Below are positions 8,270-17,375 of a stretch of DNA of 64,000 nucleotides, piece after piece. The stretch is from Bacteroidota bacterium (GTDB lineage: Bacteria; Bacteroidota; Bacteroidia; Chitinophagales; UBA10324). How positions within the stretch are numbered: position 1 is the first letter of the stretch; the number at the start of each line of letters is the position of its first letter. A model generated the notes under the pieces. The model was not told the origin of the DNA and ran no database searches. It saw only the letters and a list, made by a program, of their open reading frames with translations. Location of the stretch: assembly GCA_014190575.1 (NCBI GenBank), contig BJGQ01000002.1, positions 1 to 64,000 of the forward strand, read 5' to 3'. Both the position numbers and the translations under genes were made by a program.

Positions 8270-8650
8270 ATGAAAATGTTCTGGGTAAAAAAAATAATAA
8301 AGGGAATAGTTTTATTCCTCGTGTTTGCTACTTTGTTTTCATTTGTAGTAATGTGGTTGTGGAACATGATAATTCCTTCAGTAACAGGTTGGACAGTTCT
8401 TACTTTCTGGCAAGCCGCAGGATTAATTGTATTGAGCAAAATATTATTTGGTTTCCGAGGTGGATGGGGACGGCATTGGGGAGGTCATCCGCGGCATAAT
8501 TATTTCTGGAAAAATAAATGGGACGAAAAATTATCGCACATGACTCCAGATGAGCGTGAGAAAATTAAGAATATGTGGAGTAAACATTTTTGCAACTGGC
8601 AGGAAGAACCTAAACAATCAGTTACTGAAAATCAATCTGCTTCCTCTTAA
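8270..8650 (+). CDS. Small membrane protein paired with the ECF sigma factor
   Basis: A 126-residue protein. Residues ~6-28 are a strong hydrophobic segment ('IIKGIVLFLVFATLFSFVV'), and a second lies at ~40-58. A Gly/His/Trp-rich stretch ('GWGRHWGGHPRHN') follows, then 'MTPDEREKIKNMWSKHF', which resembles a short Spy/CpxP-like helix. The stop of the sigma factor gene is 14 bp upstream, so they are probably co-transcribed. The His-rich stretch could bind metal. The family is not named with certainty. A role as a membrane regulator of the sigma factor is a guess from position. Confidence 0.75.
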   Translation: MKMFWVKKIIKGIVLFLVFATLFSFVVMWLWNMIIPSVTGWTVLTFWQAAGLIVLSKILFGFRGGWGRHWGGHPRHNYFWKNKWDEKLSHMTPDEREKIKNMWSKHFCNWQEEPKQSVTENQSASS

Positions 8651-8800
8651 ATTTCATATTATTTTAATTGATAGTTGAATTAGCATTTCTGAATTCAACA
8701 TTAATTTCAATGTGTTGAAACTTTCTTAACTTTTATTTGAAGTCATTGTTCACATTTGCATAAGAAAATAATTCAACACAAAAAATAAAAATTTAAGAAC

Positions 8801-9118
8801 ATGGCATTAGAAATAACAGACGCGAATTTTAAGACAACAATTATGGATAGCGAAAAAGTTGCAATAGTTGACTTTTGGGCTGAATGGTGCGGACCTTGCC
8901 GGATGATTGGTCCGATTGTAGAAGAACTTTCAAAAGAATATGCTGATACTGCAGTAATAGGAAAATTAAATGTCGATAATAATCCTGAAGTTTCCACTGA
9001 GTTTGGCGTCCGTAGTATTCCAACAATTTTATTTTTCAAGGGTGGAAAATTAGTGGACAAGCAAGTTGGTGTTGTTCCAAAATCAGTATTAGAAGGAAAA
9101 TTAAAACTACACATGTAA
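8801..9118 (+). CDS. trxA: Thioredoxin
   Basis: A 105-residue thioredoxin with the classical active site C30-G-P-C33 in 'FWAEWCGPC' and the cis-proline segment 'VRSIPTILFFKGG'. It is a cytosolic disulfide reductant and the likely electron donor to the peroxiredoxin encoded 3 kb upstream. No signal peptide is present. The preceding 150 bp contain alternative hairpins built on GTTGAATT/AATTCAAC (8674-8699) and TTCAACA/TGTTGAA (8695-8719). A terminator follows the stop. Confidence 0.96.
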   Translation: MALEITDANFKTTIMDSEKVAIVDFWAEWCGPCRMIGPIVEELSKEYADTAVIGKLNVDNNPEVSTEFGVRSIPTILFFKGGKLVDKQVGVVPKSVLEGKLKLHM

Positions 9119-9144
9119 AAGAAATACAAAACAAAATCGTTCAT

Positions 9145-9176
9145 AAAGCTCTTTCATTTCTGAAAGAGCTTTTTAG
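9145..9176 (+). terminator. Intrinsic terminator after trxA
   Basis: A 12-bp stem, aaagctctttca (9145-9156) / tgaaagagcttt (9161-9172), with a 4-nt loop and a T-rich tail. Confidence 0.85.
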
Positions 9177-9185
9177 TTTTACTCC

Positions 9186-10142
9186 ATGCCTTTTGAAAAA
9201 TTAATTGACCCGGCACTTCTTGCACAAACCGGAAATCTGGAACTGCTTGCCAAGCAGGTAGTCGAAGGATTTATTATCGGATTACATAAAAGTCCGTTTC
9301 ATGGTTTCTCGGTTGAGTTTGCAGAACACCGGTTATATAATCAAGGCGAATCGACCCGCAACATGGATTGGAAAGTATTTGCACGCTCCGATAAAATGTT
9401 TGTGAAACGATATGAGGAAGAAACAAATCTTCGATGTCACATAGTAATGGATGTTTCTTCATCCATGTTTTATCCCGATGAAAGTGAAAGAGCACAGCGA
9501 AAAATAGTTTCAAAGATTCAGTTCAGCGCAGTTGCCGCAGCAGCATTAATGGAATTATTAAAGAAGCAACGAGATGCATTTGCGCTTCATTTGTTTTCCA
9601 ATGAAATTGAATTGAATTCACAGGTTCGTTCAACCACTCAGCATCACCGTTTATTAATTTCTCACCTTGAAAGATTACTGGAACGAGAAAATGAAAATCA
9701 ACAAAAGAAAACATCAGCGGCTGAAGCAATTCATTTAATTGCTGAAACAATTCATCGCCGTTCATTGGTTATTTTATTTACAGATATGCTTGATGATGCT
9801 ATAGGAGATGATGAACGAATGGAAAAAATATTTGCGTCATTGCAGCATCTTCGCTACAATAAACATGAAGTAATACTTTTTTATGTTGTTGATAGAAAAA
9901 AAGAAATAGAATTTGAATTTGAAAACCGTCCATACCAATTTGTTGATTTGGAAACAGGAGAGAAAATAAAACTGCAACCAACAGAATTGAAAAAAAACTA
10001 TACTGAAAGGATGCATCAAATGGAAAAGGAAATAAAACTCCGTTGTGGTCAAAACCGAATTGATTTAATTGAAGCAGATATTAATCAAGGATTCCAGCAA
10101 ATACTTACTCCATATTTATTAAAGCGTACTCGATTGATGTAA
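9186..10142 (+). CDS. DUF58 domain protein
   Basis: A 318-residue DUF58 protein. 'FHGFSVEFAEHRLYNQGESTRNMDWKVFAR' (split across ~38-68) and 'DKMFVKRYEEETNLRCHIVMDVSSSM' are the family hallmarks. 'DVSSSM' is a MIDAS-like DxSxS start of a von Willebrand A fold, and 'LVILFTDML' supplies the later Asp. DUF58 genes normally sit beside a MoxR AAA ATPase and Bat/VWA proteins in a presumed envelope chaperone system. Here none of these partners is adjacent, which is unusual. It starts immediately after the trxA terminator, and its stop is 1 bp from the ispE start. Confidence 0.9.
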   Translation: MPFEKLIDPALLAQTGNLELLAKQVVEGFIIGLHKSPFHGFSVEFAEHRLYNQGESTRNMDWKVFARSDKMFVKRYEEETNLRCHIVMDVSSSMFYPDESERAQRKIVSKIQFSAVAAAALMELLKKQRDAFALHLFSNEIELNSQVRSTTQHHRLLISHLERLLERENENQQKKTSAAEAIHLIAETIHRRSLVILFTDMLDDAIGDDERMEKIFASLQHLRYNKHEVILFYVVDRKKEIEFEFENRPYQFVDLETGEKIKLQPTELKKNYTERMHQMEKEIKLRCGQNRIDLIEADINQGFQQILTPYLLKRTRLM

Positions 10143-10143
10143 C

Positions 10144-11019
10144 ATGGTTGTATTCCCCAATTGCAAAATAAATCTCGGTCTTAATATTCTTGATAAACGA
10201 GAAGATGGTTTTCACAACCTTCAAAGTGTTTTTATTCCTGTTCAATTATGTGATGCATTGGAAATTATTGAATCAGAAAAGGATGAATTGTTTATTTATG
10301 GAAAAAAAGTAATTGGTGAGTTAGAAAAGAACAGTTGTTTCAAAGCATTACAAATACTCAGGGGCGTAAGAAAATTTTCTCCAGTGCATATTCATTTGTT
10401 GAAAAATATTCCGATGGGTGCAGGACTTGGTGGTGGGTCTTCTGATGGAGCATACACATTAAAGTTGTTAAACGAAAAATTTAATCTTGGTTTTTCAGAA
10501 AATGAATTGGCTCAATTCGCTATCCAAATTGGGAGTGATTGTGCTTTTTTTATTTATAACAAACCAATATTTATTGAGGGTAGGGGCGAAAAAATTTCGC
10601 CAATTAATTTTTTGTTGAAGGACTATGAAATAGCAATCGTATTTCCTGAAGTGCATATTGACACTGCATTGGCGTTTGAACAATTGGCAAAATCAAGATC
10701 AAAAAATAATATTACGACTACATTGTTTTCAAAAACAAAATTTCTCCAATCAAAGCCTGAAGATTGGAAAAATATGCTGGTTAATGACTTTGAAAATGTG
10801 GTTTTTCCAATTCATAGTGTAATTGAAAAATGGAAGCGTTATTTTTATGAACAAGGTGCTGTGTTTTCTTTAATGAGTGGAAGTGGTTCGTGCATATATG
10901 CGTTATTTAAAAAAAGTGATATTTTAGACAAATTAAAAGCTGGGATATTAAGAAATAATAAAATTTTTATAAAAGAATTGAGATTTGAAGATGAAAGAAA
11001 TATTAATATTGATGTTTAG
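10144..11019 (+). CDS. ispE: 4-diphosphocytidyl-2-C-methyl-D-erythritol kinase
   Basis: A 291-residue GHMP kinase of the MEP isoprenoid pathway. It phosphorylates CDP-ME on the 2-hydroxyl. 'FPNCKINLGLNI' at the N-terminus supplies the catalytic Lys, 'IPMGAGLGGGSSDGA' (~92-106) is the GHMP ATP-binding loop, and 'SLMSGSGSCIYALF' is the C-terminal glycine-rich motif. Length is typical. It begins 1 bp after the DUF58 stop, so the pair is an operon. It shows that this organism uses the MEP rather than mevalonate route. Confidence 0.95.
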   Translation: MVVFPNCKINLGLNILDKREDGFHNLQSVFIPVQLCDALEIIESEKDELFIYGKKVIGELEKNSCFKALQILRGVRKFSPVHIHLLKNIPMGAGLGGGSSDGAYTLKLLNEKFNLGFSENELAQFAIQIGSDCAFFIYNKPIFIEGRGEKISPINFLLKDYEIAIVFPEVHIDTALAFEQLAKSRSKNNITTTLFSKTKFLQSKPEDWKNMLVNDFENVVFPIHSVIEKWKRYFYEQGAVFSLMSGSGSCIYALFKKSDILDKLKAGILRNNKIFIKELRFEDERNINIDV

Positions 11020-11025
11020 AAAAGC

Positions 11026-11056
11026 GTTGCGACTTTGAATTCAGATTTTATATTTG
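11026..11056 (+). promoter_or_regulatory. Putative Bacteroidota promoter GTTG-N19-TATATTTG
   Basis: TATATTTG (11049-11056) matches the TAnnTTTG -7 box exactly, and GTTG (11026-11029) lies 19 bp upstream as a near -33 box. The start codon follows 24 bp later. Confidence 0.5.
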
Positions 11057-11080
11057 AACACTTCTAAAAAAATGTAAACC

Positions 11081-13789
11081 ATGATTAATAAATTAGTATT
11101 TCTTTTCTTTTGTTTAAGTTCAATGTTGATGGTTGAATTTAAAGCGAATGCTACTCACTATATGGGTGCAGATTTATCATATAAATGTTTAACAAATGAC
11201 ACTGTTGAGTTTACACTTAAAATTTATCGTGATTGTTCCGGAACTACACCTTTAAGTTCGTATCCAATTAATGTTGAAGCGCCAAGTTGTGGTTTGTTCA
11301 CTTCATTTGATGTTAATCAGGTTGGAGTAGAAACAGAAGTTTCACCATTGTGCCCATCACAAATTAGTCAAAGCACTTGCAATCCTGGTGGAACTTTGCC
11401 AGGTGTGCAACAATGGATTTATAAAGGAAGAATTGTTTTAACCCAAAATTGCTCTGACTTTCTTTTTTATTGGGAAGATTGTTGTAGGAATAATGCTATA
11501 ACAAATGTAAATACCGCCGGAAGCGTTGGTTTAAGAGTTGAGGTTACCTGGAATCGGTCAATTGCAATTACTGATGATTCACCAGCTTTTAGTGCATTAC
11601 CAGTTCCTTATATATGTCAAGGGCAATTAATGAATTACAATCATGGGGGCTATGACCCGGATGGGGACTCTCTTGTATACACAATGGTTACTCCATTATC
11701 TGATTTAGGAACTCCGGGGTATACTCCTTTTCAATATACAGTCCCATGGACTGCAAATTATCCTTTAACAACTACTACTGGCTCTGTACTATTTGATCCT
11801 GCAACCGGCCAGTTAACCCTAACTCCTTTAAATCAAGAGATAACATGTTTAGCAATTAGAATTGATGAATACAGAAACGATACTTTAATCGGATCTGTAA
11901 TTCGTGACATTGAGGTAGTAGTTCTGCCATGTAACAACCTTGCGCCAACACAGGCTTTAAATAATTTCGAAAATTTACAAGGTGGGGTAATTACAGGACC
12001 AAATACTATCGAAGTTTGCCCGGGAAGTACTATGTCATTTGATGTTTATGGGTCTGATCCGGATGGCAATACAATTACATTGTTTTCAAATATTGCCACC
12101 GTGTTAAATGGAGGTGTTTCTACTTTAACAACTTACACAATTGATTCTGCAAAAATCCATTTAGTGTGGACTCCTTCAGGAGCCGATACCGGTAATTATG
12201 TTATTACCGTAACTATGAGTGATGATGCATGTCCTGTTTTTGGCCAATCATCATATTCATTTGTGATAAATGTACCGCAATCAACATATGCAGGTCCAGA
12301 CATTTCGTTGTGCTGGCCCGATACATCTGCAGATCTTCTTGTTACCGGAGGTGCTGTTTTTTCATGGACACCATCAGTTGGATTAAATGATACATCAATT
12401 TATAATCCTACCGCAATTCCAATTGTAACAACCACTTATTATGTAGAAAGCGATTTAAGTTCAAATTGTAAAAACAGGGATACTATTATTGTATTTGTTT
12501 TACCCGCTTTGATTTTAAATCCTGTATCAAATCATGACACAGTTTGCGCTGGTGATCAGATTCAATTGTTTGCAGGAATATCCGGAGGGGGCGGAGCTGG
12601 ATATAATGTAGATTGGAGTAGTAATGGTTCACCATTTAACTCAACAGTTACAAACCCTACAACAAATCCTACAATTCCAACGACTTATTATTTAAATGTA
12701 ACAAGTGGATCTTGTATTCAAAATGATTCTGTTTTTGTTTTTGCACGACCGATCCCTTCATCAATTTTTACTATTGCTCCAGTCGATATTTGCCCATTAC
12801 AACATGTAACAGCAAATTACCCTGGTTCAACAACTGGATTATTAAATACATGGACATTCGGTAGTGGAAATATTATAAGTGGAAATGGCTTTGGCCCTTA
12901 TGTTTTGTATTGGAATAATGCAGGCGTTTTTCCTGTTAATTTGCAAATTACTGATTTAACAGGTTGCACTTCTAATACAACATTGTCAGTTATTGTTCAC
13001 CCAAATCCAAATGCAGATTTTTCAAGCAATCCTTCTGAAGGTTGTGCTCCACTTGATATTGCTTTTGCGAATACATCAACAGGCACAGGTGCAAACTCAA
13101 CTTATGTTTGGGATTTTGGTGATGGTGGTGGTTCTTCAGACAGTATTCCAAATTATACCTATACTAACAGTGGCGATTTTGATGTTACTTTAACTGCTTC
13201 AACATCCTGGGGTTGCAAAGACACTATGGTTAAACCAAGTTTTATTCATGTTATTGATCATGTAATACCGAGTTTTACCACTACAGCAATTTCAGGTCAA
13301 GAATATGACCTTTCAGTAGCAACTTTTAGCTTCACCAATACTAGTCAATTTGCAGATACTTATTTGTGGTACTTTGGTGATGGTTTAACAAGTACTGATG
13401 TAAACCCGGTTCATACTTATTTAAATGTTGGTCATTATACAGTAACATTAGTTGCTAGCAATCAATTTTGCAGTGAACTCGATACTTTTAAAACGATTGT
13501 AATTGTTTCTTGGAATGATATTGTTTTTCCAACCGGATTTTCGCCAAATAATGATGGAGATAATGATTATTTTAAGGAATTGTATAAGAAAGGAGTTGTT
13601 ACTTTAAATTATAAAATTTATAATCGTTGGGGAAAATTAGTATTTGAATCTTCTGATCCTAATGGTTCTTGGAACGGAAAACTAAATGGAGAAGATTGTG
13701 AAATAGGAGCGTATATTTGGGAAGCTAGTGCTACAATGTTAAATGGTAATCATTTATACAAAAAAGGAAATGTTACATTAGTAAGATAA
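11081..13789 (+). CDS. PKD-domain adhesin with T9SS type B (gliding-motility-associated) sorting domain
   Basis: A 902-residue secreted protein. It has an N-terminal signal peptide ('KLVFLFFCLSSMLMVEFKANA'), then 'THYMGADLSYKCL', the start common to many Bacteroidota surface proteins. Ig-like and PKD-type domains follow ('YVWDFGDGGGSSDS', 'YLWYFGDGLTSTDVNPVHTY'), about residues 560-800. The last ~85 residues, starting 'FPTGFSPNNDGDNDYF' with 'YKIYNRWGKLVFES' and ending 'GNVTLVR', are a type B T9SS sorting domain. Such proteins are delivered to the surface with a dedicated PorP/SprF-like partner, and one is encoded 48 bp downstream. It probably works in adhesion or gliding. Confidence 0.92.
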   Translation: MINKLVFLFFCLSSMLMVEFKANATHYMGADLSYKCLTNDTVEFTLKIYRDCSGTTPLSSYPINVEAPSCGLFTSFDVNQVGVETEVSPLCPSQISQSTCNPGGTLPGVQQWIYKGRIVLTQNCSDFLFYWEDCCRNNAITNVNTAGSVGLRVEVTWNRSIAITDDSPAFSALPVPYICQGQLMNYNHGGYDPDGDSLVYTMVTPLSDLGTPGYTPFQYTVPWTANYPLTTTTGSVLFDPATGQLTLTPLNQEITCLAIRIDEYRNDTLIGSVIRDIEVVVLPCNNLAPTQALNNFENLQGGVITGPNTIEVCPGSTMSFDVYGSDPDGNTITLFSNIATVLNGGVSTLTTYTIDSAKIHLVWTPSGADTGNYVITVTMSDDACPVFGQSSYSFVINVPQSTYAGPDISLCWPDTSADLLVTGGAVFSWTPSVGLNDTSIYNPTAIPIVTTTYYVESDLSSNCKNRDTIIVFVLPALILNPVSNHDTVCAGDQIQLFAGISGGGGAGYNVDWSSNGSPFNSTVTNPTTNPTIPTTYYLNVTSGSCIQNDSVFVFARPIPSSIFTIAPVDICPLQHVTANYPGSTTGLLNTWTFGSGNIISGNGFGPYVLYWNNAGVFPVNLQITDLTGCTSNTTLSVIVHPNPNADFSSNPSEGCAPLDIAFANTSTGTGANSTYVWDFGDGGGSSDSIPNYTYTNSGDFDVTLTASTSWGCKDTMVKPSFIHVIDHVIPSFTTTAISGQEYDLSVATFSFTNTSQFADTYLWYFGDGLTSTDVNPVHTYLNVGHYTVTLVASNQFCSELDTFKTIVIVSWNDIVFPTGFSPNNDGDNDYFKELYKKGVVTLNYKIYNRWGKLVFESSDPNGSWNGKLNGEDCEIGAYIWEASATMLNGNHLYKKGNVTLVR

Positions 13790-13837
13790 AATAGTAGAAC
13801 AGAATAAAAATTCTTGCGTAGAAAAAAATCTATAAAA

Positions 13838-14881
13838 ATGAAAATGAAAAAAATTCTGGTTGTAATCATTATTTTGATTAGTAATTTGGTAGATGCACAA
13901 GACCTCCATCTTACGCAGTTTTATATGTCACCTTTAACTTTGAATCCAGCCTTAACGGGTGTGTTCAATGGAAACTATAGATTTACTGGAAACTATAGAA
14001 ATCAATGGTCGAGCGTGATCGCAAATCCTTACGAAACACTTGCCGGGGCTATTGAATTTTCAGGAAAGTCTGGAGATTTTAATCGCATTGGAGCAGGTTT
14101 TCATGTTCTTAGTGATCAAGCTGGAACCTCACAACTAACAACAAATATTTTTTCAGGATCTGTTTCATATAATTTTGCACTTTCCAGAAATATGGATTAT
14201 TACATAAGCACAGGCTTAAATGTTGCTTACACCCAAAAATCTATAAATCCTGCAAATCTTACTTTTGGAAGTCAGTATGGTGATGCGGGTTATAGTCCCG
14301 ATATTCTGTCTGGAGAATCAATAACTACAAATAAATATTCCTATGCTGATGCTTCACTTGGTTTTTTATGGTATCATATACAAGGGAAAAGACATAATCA
14401 ATTTTTGGGGTTGTCTTTATGGCATGTCAATAGACCAAACCTAGCTTTTATTGATAACGATTTAGATAAGTTGTATACAAAAATTATTGGTCATGCAGGC
14501 TTGGAATTTCCAATAAGCGGCAAAGCTGATATGACTCCATATTTTTTGGCAATGAAACAAGGGCCTCACACAGAATTAGAACTAGGTACTTTGTTTAAAT
14601 TTATTTTAGAAGAAAGAAAGGGACAAATTCTTGGGGGTACTAATTTTTACATCGGGCCTTTTTATAGAATTGTTGGAAACCAAGATGTATTTGTATTTAG
14701 TGATGCATTAATTTTATGTACCAAATTAGATGTAGGTGGATTTACTTTTGGAATGAGTTACGATATTAATGTTAGTGGTCTTGTACCTGCAAGTGCAAGC
14801 CGAGGAGGGCCTGAATTAGCAATTCAATATACAGGAGCATTTAAGCATCAAAATTCAAAAACATTCTGCCCGAGATTTTAA
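13838..14881 (+). CDS. PorP/SprF-family T9SS outer-membrane protein
   Basis: About 347 residues from the ATG at 13838; the ORF track's TTG start at 13814 adds an implausible 'RRKKSIK'. A signal peptide ends in 'VDAQDLHLTQFYMSPL', and 'NPALTGVFNGNYRFTGNYRNQW' is the PorP/SprF hallmark. The rest alternates as in an outer-membrane beta-barrel. SprF-like proteins bind type B sorting domains and are needed for secretion and surface attachment of their partner. The adjacent upstream gene encodes such a partner, so this is most likely a cognate pair in one transcript. A wobble-rich hairpin terminator follows. Confidence 0.93.
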   Translation: MKMKKILVVIIILISNLVDAQDLHLTQFYMSPLTLNPALTGVFNGNYRFTGNYRNQWSSVIANPYETLAGAIEFSGKSGDFNRIGAGFHVLSDQAGTSQLTTNIFSGSVSYNFALSRNMDYYISTGLNVAYTQKSINPANLTFGSQYGDAGYSPDILSGESITTNKYSYADASLGFLWYHIQGKRHNQFLGLSLWHVNRPNLAFIDNDLDKLYTKIIGHAGLEFPISGKADMTPYFLAMKQGPHTELELGTLFKFILEERKGQILGGTNFYIGPFYRIVGNQDVFVFSDALILCTKLDVGGFTFGMSYDINVSGLVPASASRGGPELAIQYTGAFKHQNSKTFCPRF

Positions 14882-14908
14882 AGAATAACATTTTTATTAA
14901 AAAGTATC

Positions 14909-14940
14909 AAGCCATTTGGTGAAAACTAGGTGGCTTTTTC
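14909..14940 (+). terminator. Intrinsic terminator after the PorP/SprF gene
   Basis: Stem aagccatttggt (14909-14920) / actaggtggctt (14925-14936), 12 bp with three G-T pairs in the RNA, a GAAA tetraloop and a T-tail. Confidence 0.7.
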
Positions 14941-15366
14941 ATTGTTGCTGTTTCGATCTGAAAAAAGTTTACAAAGACCAAGATTTCAAAAGAAACATTA
15001 AGCCCAACATGCAAATTAACTGAGTCAATGTTGGTTTTGATTACTGTCTCTGACGAAGTAGAAGAAGGACAAGTTTTTATGCAAGCGAAAACAAAAAAAG
15101 TATAGTATTCCTGGTACTGACAAACAGTGTAGTGTAGTAAAGGCTTCTAATATAATGGGCTTTAGATTGTGCTGATAAACACAAGCAATTACCTAGAAGA
15201 AATAAAATTGATTTCTGGTAAGATTGATGAATAAAAGTGAGCTCAAAATTCATTTGTAAAAAGAATCAGGGACATCAAAAAGATTGAATCAATATTTCGC
15301 AATTTCTTTAAATAACCGTCAATAAATTTTAAGAATTTCAAAATAAATTGTTGTTAAAAAAAATAA
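14941..15366. other. Gene-free stretch between convergent genes
   Basis: About 425 bp with no ORF of note. It is less AT-monotonous than other gaps in the window and contains short coding-like runs interrupted by stops in all frames. It may be a decayed gene or mobile-element remnant, but I cannot identify a family. Confidence 0.4.
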
Positions 15367-15401
15367 AAAAACAGGCTGTCTTTTAGAGACAGCCTGTTTT
15401 T
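15367..15401. terminator. Bidirectional intrinsic terminator
   Basis: A perfect 15-bp stem, aaaaacaggctgtct (15367-15381) / agacagcctgttttt (15387-15401), with a 5-nt loop. T-runs occur on both strands, so it can serve the minus-strand gene ending at 15432 and any read-through from the left. Confidence 0.85.
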
Positions 15402-15431
15402 CAAAAGCTATATTAATTTTCTTTTTTGGAA

Positions 15432-16843
15432 TTAATCCTTAATAATCTTAACTGGGTGCTTGATATTTCCATCTAATGAAAGGTAGTAAACCCCATCGGT
15501 TAAGTTTTCAAGATTAACAATTGTTGTTTGGTTAGTCAAGTTTCCTGTCAGTACATTTTGTCCTAAGAGATTATAAATTGAAAACGATGCGCTTTTAGTG
15601 TTTCCATTTAACTGAATACTTAGTTCGCCATTGGTAGGATTTGGAGAAACAGAAAATTGTGAATTGCCCAGTTCATTAATTCCCTGTGGCCAAGCTGCTC
15701 CCGGTTGATTCACTGTTAGCGTTTCGCCATTTACATCTATTGTAGCAACTCTAGGGCTATAGCTGGTATTTGGAGTTACATATATTGTAATTGCACCGCT
15801 TGCGGTACCGTTTGATGAAGTAGTAATCCATCCACTGCCGCTCGTAACAGATGCCATCCAACTACAACCAATAAAAGTATTTACTAAAGCTACATTAGTA
15901 AATGTATTACCCGCTGCAGAAGGGCAATCAAAAACAGATGATGAAAGTGAGTAAGTGCAATTGGATCCAGTTTGCGAAACATATAATGCTTGACCAGCAA
16001 CATCAATAGTTCCACTTCTTGGACTTGTTGTCGGATTTTCAGTTACAGAAATATCAATATTACCATCACCAACCCCAGAAGAATTACAAGTTAGCCAAGA
16101 ATTTCCTGCGGTCACAGAAGCATTCCAACTACATCCGGTTTGTTGTAATCCGGTATACATATAGGATGCATTATAAGAATTTGCAGAGCCATCGGGAGTA
16201 TAATAAGTATTTGTGCTTAAACCATAACTGCAATCATAATTTTACATTGATCGCAACATCATCAATCCGAAAAATAGTTGGGTTGCTTGGATCGGTATAA
16301 CTTTTTAAATGTAATCTTAAATTGGAGCCCCAATATTGACTTGAGATTGGTTGTCCCCAACCATTCCATGTCTGGCAACCAGGAATTCCATTATCAGCAT
16401 TCATATTAGAAAAATATCCCAAGTCCGTTAAATAATTTCCAGCTTGATCTTCCAAGTCCAAGCTAAAATGATCATAATCATAAGTGGTTCCATCTAATGT
16501 ATTAATTGATGTTTTGTAAGTAAGTGTAACATCTGAAACATTGGAATATGGAATAAAAATATCTTGATAGATATCGTAACTCATATTGTCAACTCCCGTT
16601 TGTTCAGCGGCATCTCCAAACCAAACATAATAGGGTGAACTTGGCGCTCCACATGTTCCAATTCCTAATTGAGCACCACCCGCGATATTATTATACCAAT
16701 AGGTCCATCCCTGACTAAAATCACCATTCAAAATACAATTAGTCTGTGCTTTAATAATTAGGGTGCAAAAAATAAAAGCAGTAAAAAATAAAAGGAAAAT
16801 TTTTTTAATAAGATTAAAATTGATTAATGAATTTTTATTTCAT
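15432..16843 (-). pseudogene. BACON-domain T9SS type A protein, frameshifted
   Basis: Two ORF-track pieces (16234-16731 and 15432-16160) are parts of one gene. The upstream piece ends 'FRIDDVAINVKL' with a stop. In the +1 frame the sequence continues 'NYDCSYGLSTNTYYTPDGSA' straight into 'MYTGLQQTGCSW'. Removing one A of the AAAA run at 16240-16243 restores the frame. The joined product has a jelly-roll-like N-terminal domain, two BACON repeats ('CSWNASVTAGNSWLTC', 'CSWMASVTSGSGWITT') and a type A sorting domain ('SVSPNPTNGELSIQL' to 'HPVKIIKD'). In the first frame a signal peptide ('KKIFLLFFTAFIFCTLIIKAQ') lies upstream without an ATG. The ATG at 16843 is also one base out of frame, next to another A-run. 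Real decay and sequencing error are both possible. Confidence 0.8.
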
Positions 16844-16952
16844 GACAATAGTAAAATAATTATTTAATTTATAAATCTAAGATGCTAACTTTTTTATTTT
16901 AAAAATTTGATAATCCTTAAAAAATATTTGCTATTCATCACAATTAATAATG

Positions 16953-17372
16953 CTAAGGTTTAAATATCTGAATGGTTTTTTCCACTTCAATAAAATCAGA
17001 AAACTTGCCGAGAAATTTCGTGGCTTTCACATTACGATCATCTATCCAGTGATAATTTCCTCCTCTTGGTTTTCCGAAAACAATGCTGTGATACTTGAAA
17101 CCGTGTTGCTTTAACCACTCTTCTGTATATGCGCGATGAGTTTCTAGTCTTGAAGTGAAAAAACAAATGAAGTGTCCTTCGTTGTACCACTTATTGATAA
17201 ACTCCAAAGCTTCAGGAATCATTTTGGCAGTACGCATTCTTTCCGGCTCTTCATTCGGAACATCTTCGCAAATGGTTCCGTCAATGTCTATCAGGAAATT
17301 TTTTATATGGTCTGGTAATAACGGGCTTCCTTTTGTGCCATCAGCGTTGAATGATTCCTTAAGTTCTGACAT
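16953..17372 (-). CDS. HAD-superfamily phosphatase-like protein
   Basis: A 139-residue HAD protein. 'FLIDIDGTICEDVP' supplies motif I (D29, D31). 'FICFFTSRLETHRAYTEEWL' has the motif II Thr/Ser, and 'YHWIDDRNVKATKFLGKF' has the motif III-IV acidic pair. There is no cap domain, as in small class III HADs; homologues are sometimes labelled phosphoheptose isomerase or LNS2-like in Bacteroidota. Substrate is unknown. It begins 3 bp after the pntB stop and is the last gene of the transhydrogenase operon. That suggests, but does not show, a nucleotide- or sugar-phosphate role. Confidence 0.8.
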   Translation of the reverse strand: MSELKESFNADGTKGSPLLPDHIKNFLIDIDGTICEDVPNEEPERMRTAKMIPEALEFINKWYNEGHFICFFTSRLETHRAYTEEWLKQHGFKYHSIVFGKPRGGNYHWIDDRNVKATKFLGKFSDFIEVEKTIQIFKP

Positions 17373-17375
17373 GTA

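Noticed and set aside
8773-9144. 123-residue minus-strand ORF
   Set aside because: It is antisense to trxA, which has an intact CGPC active site.
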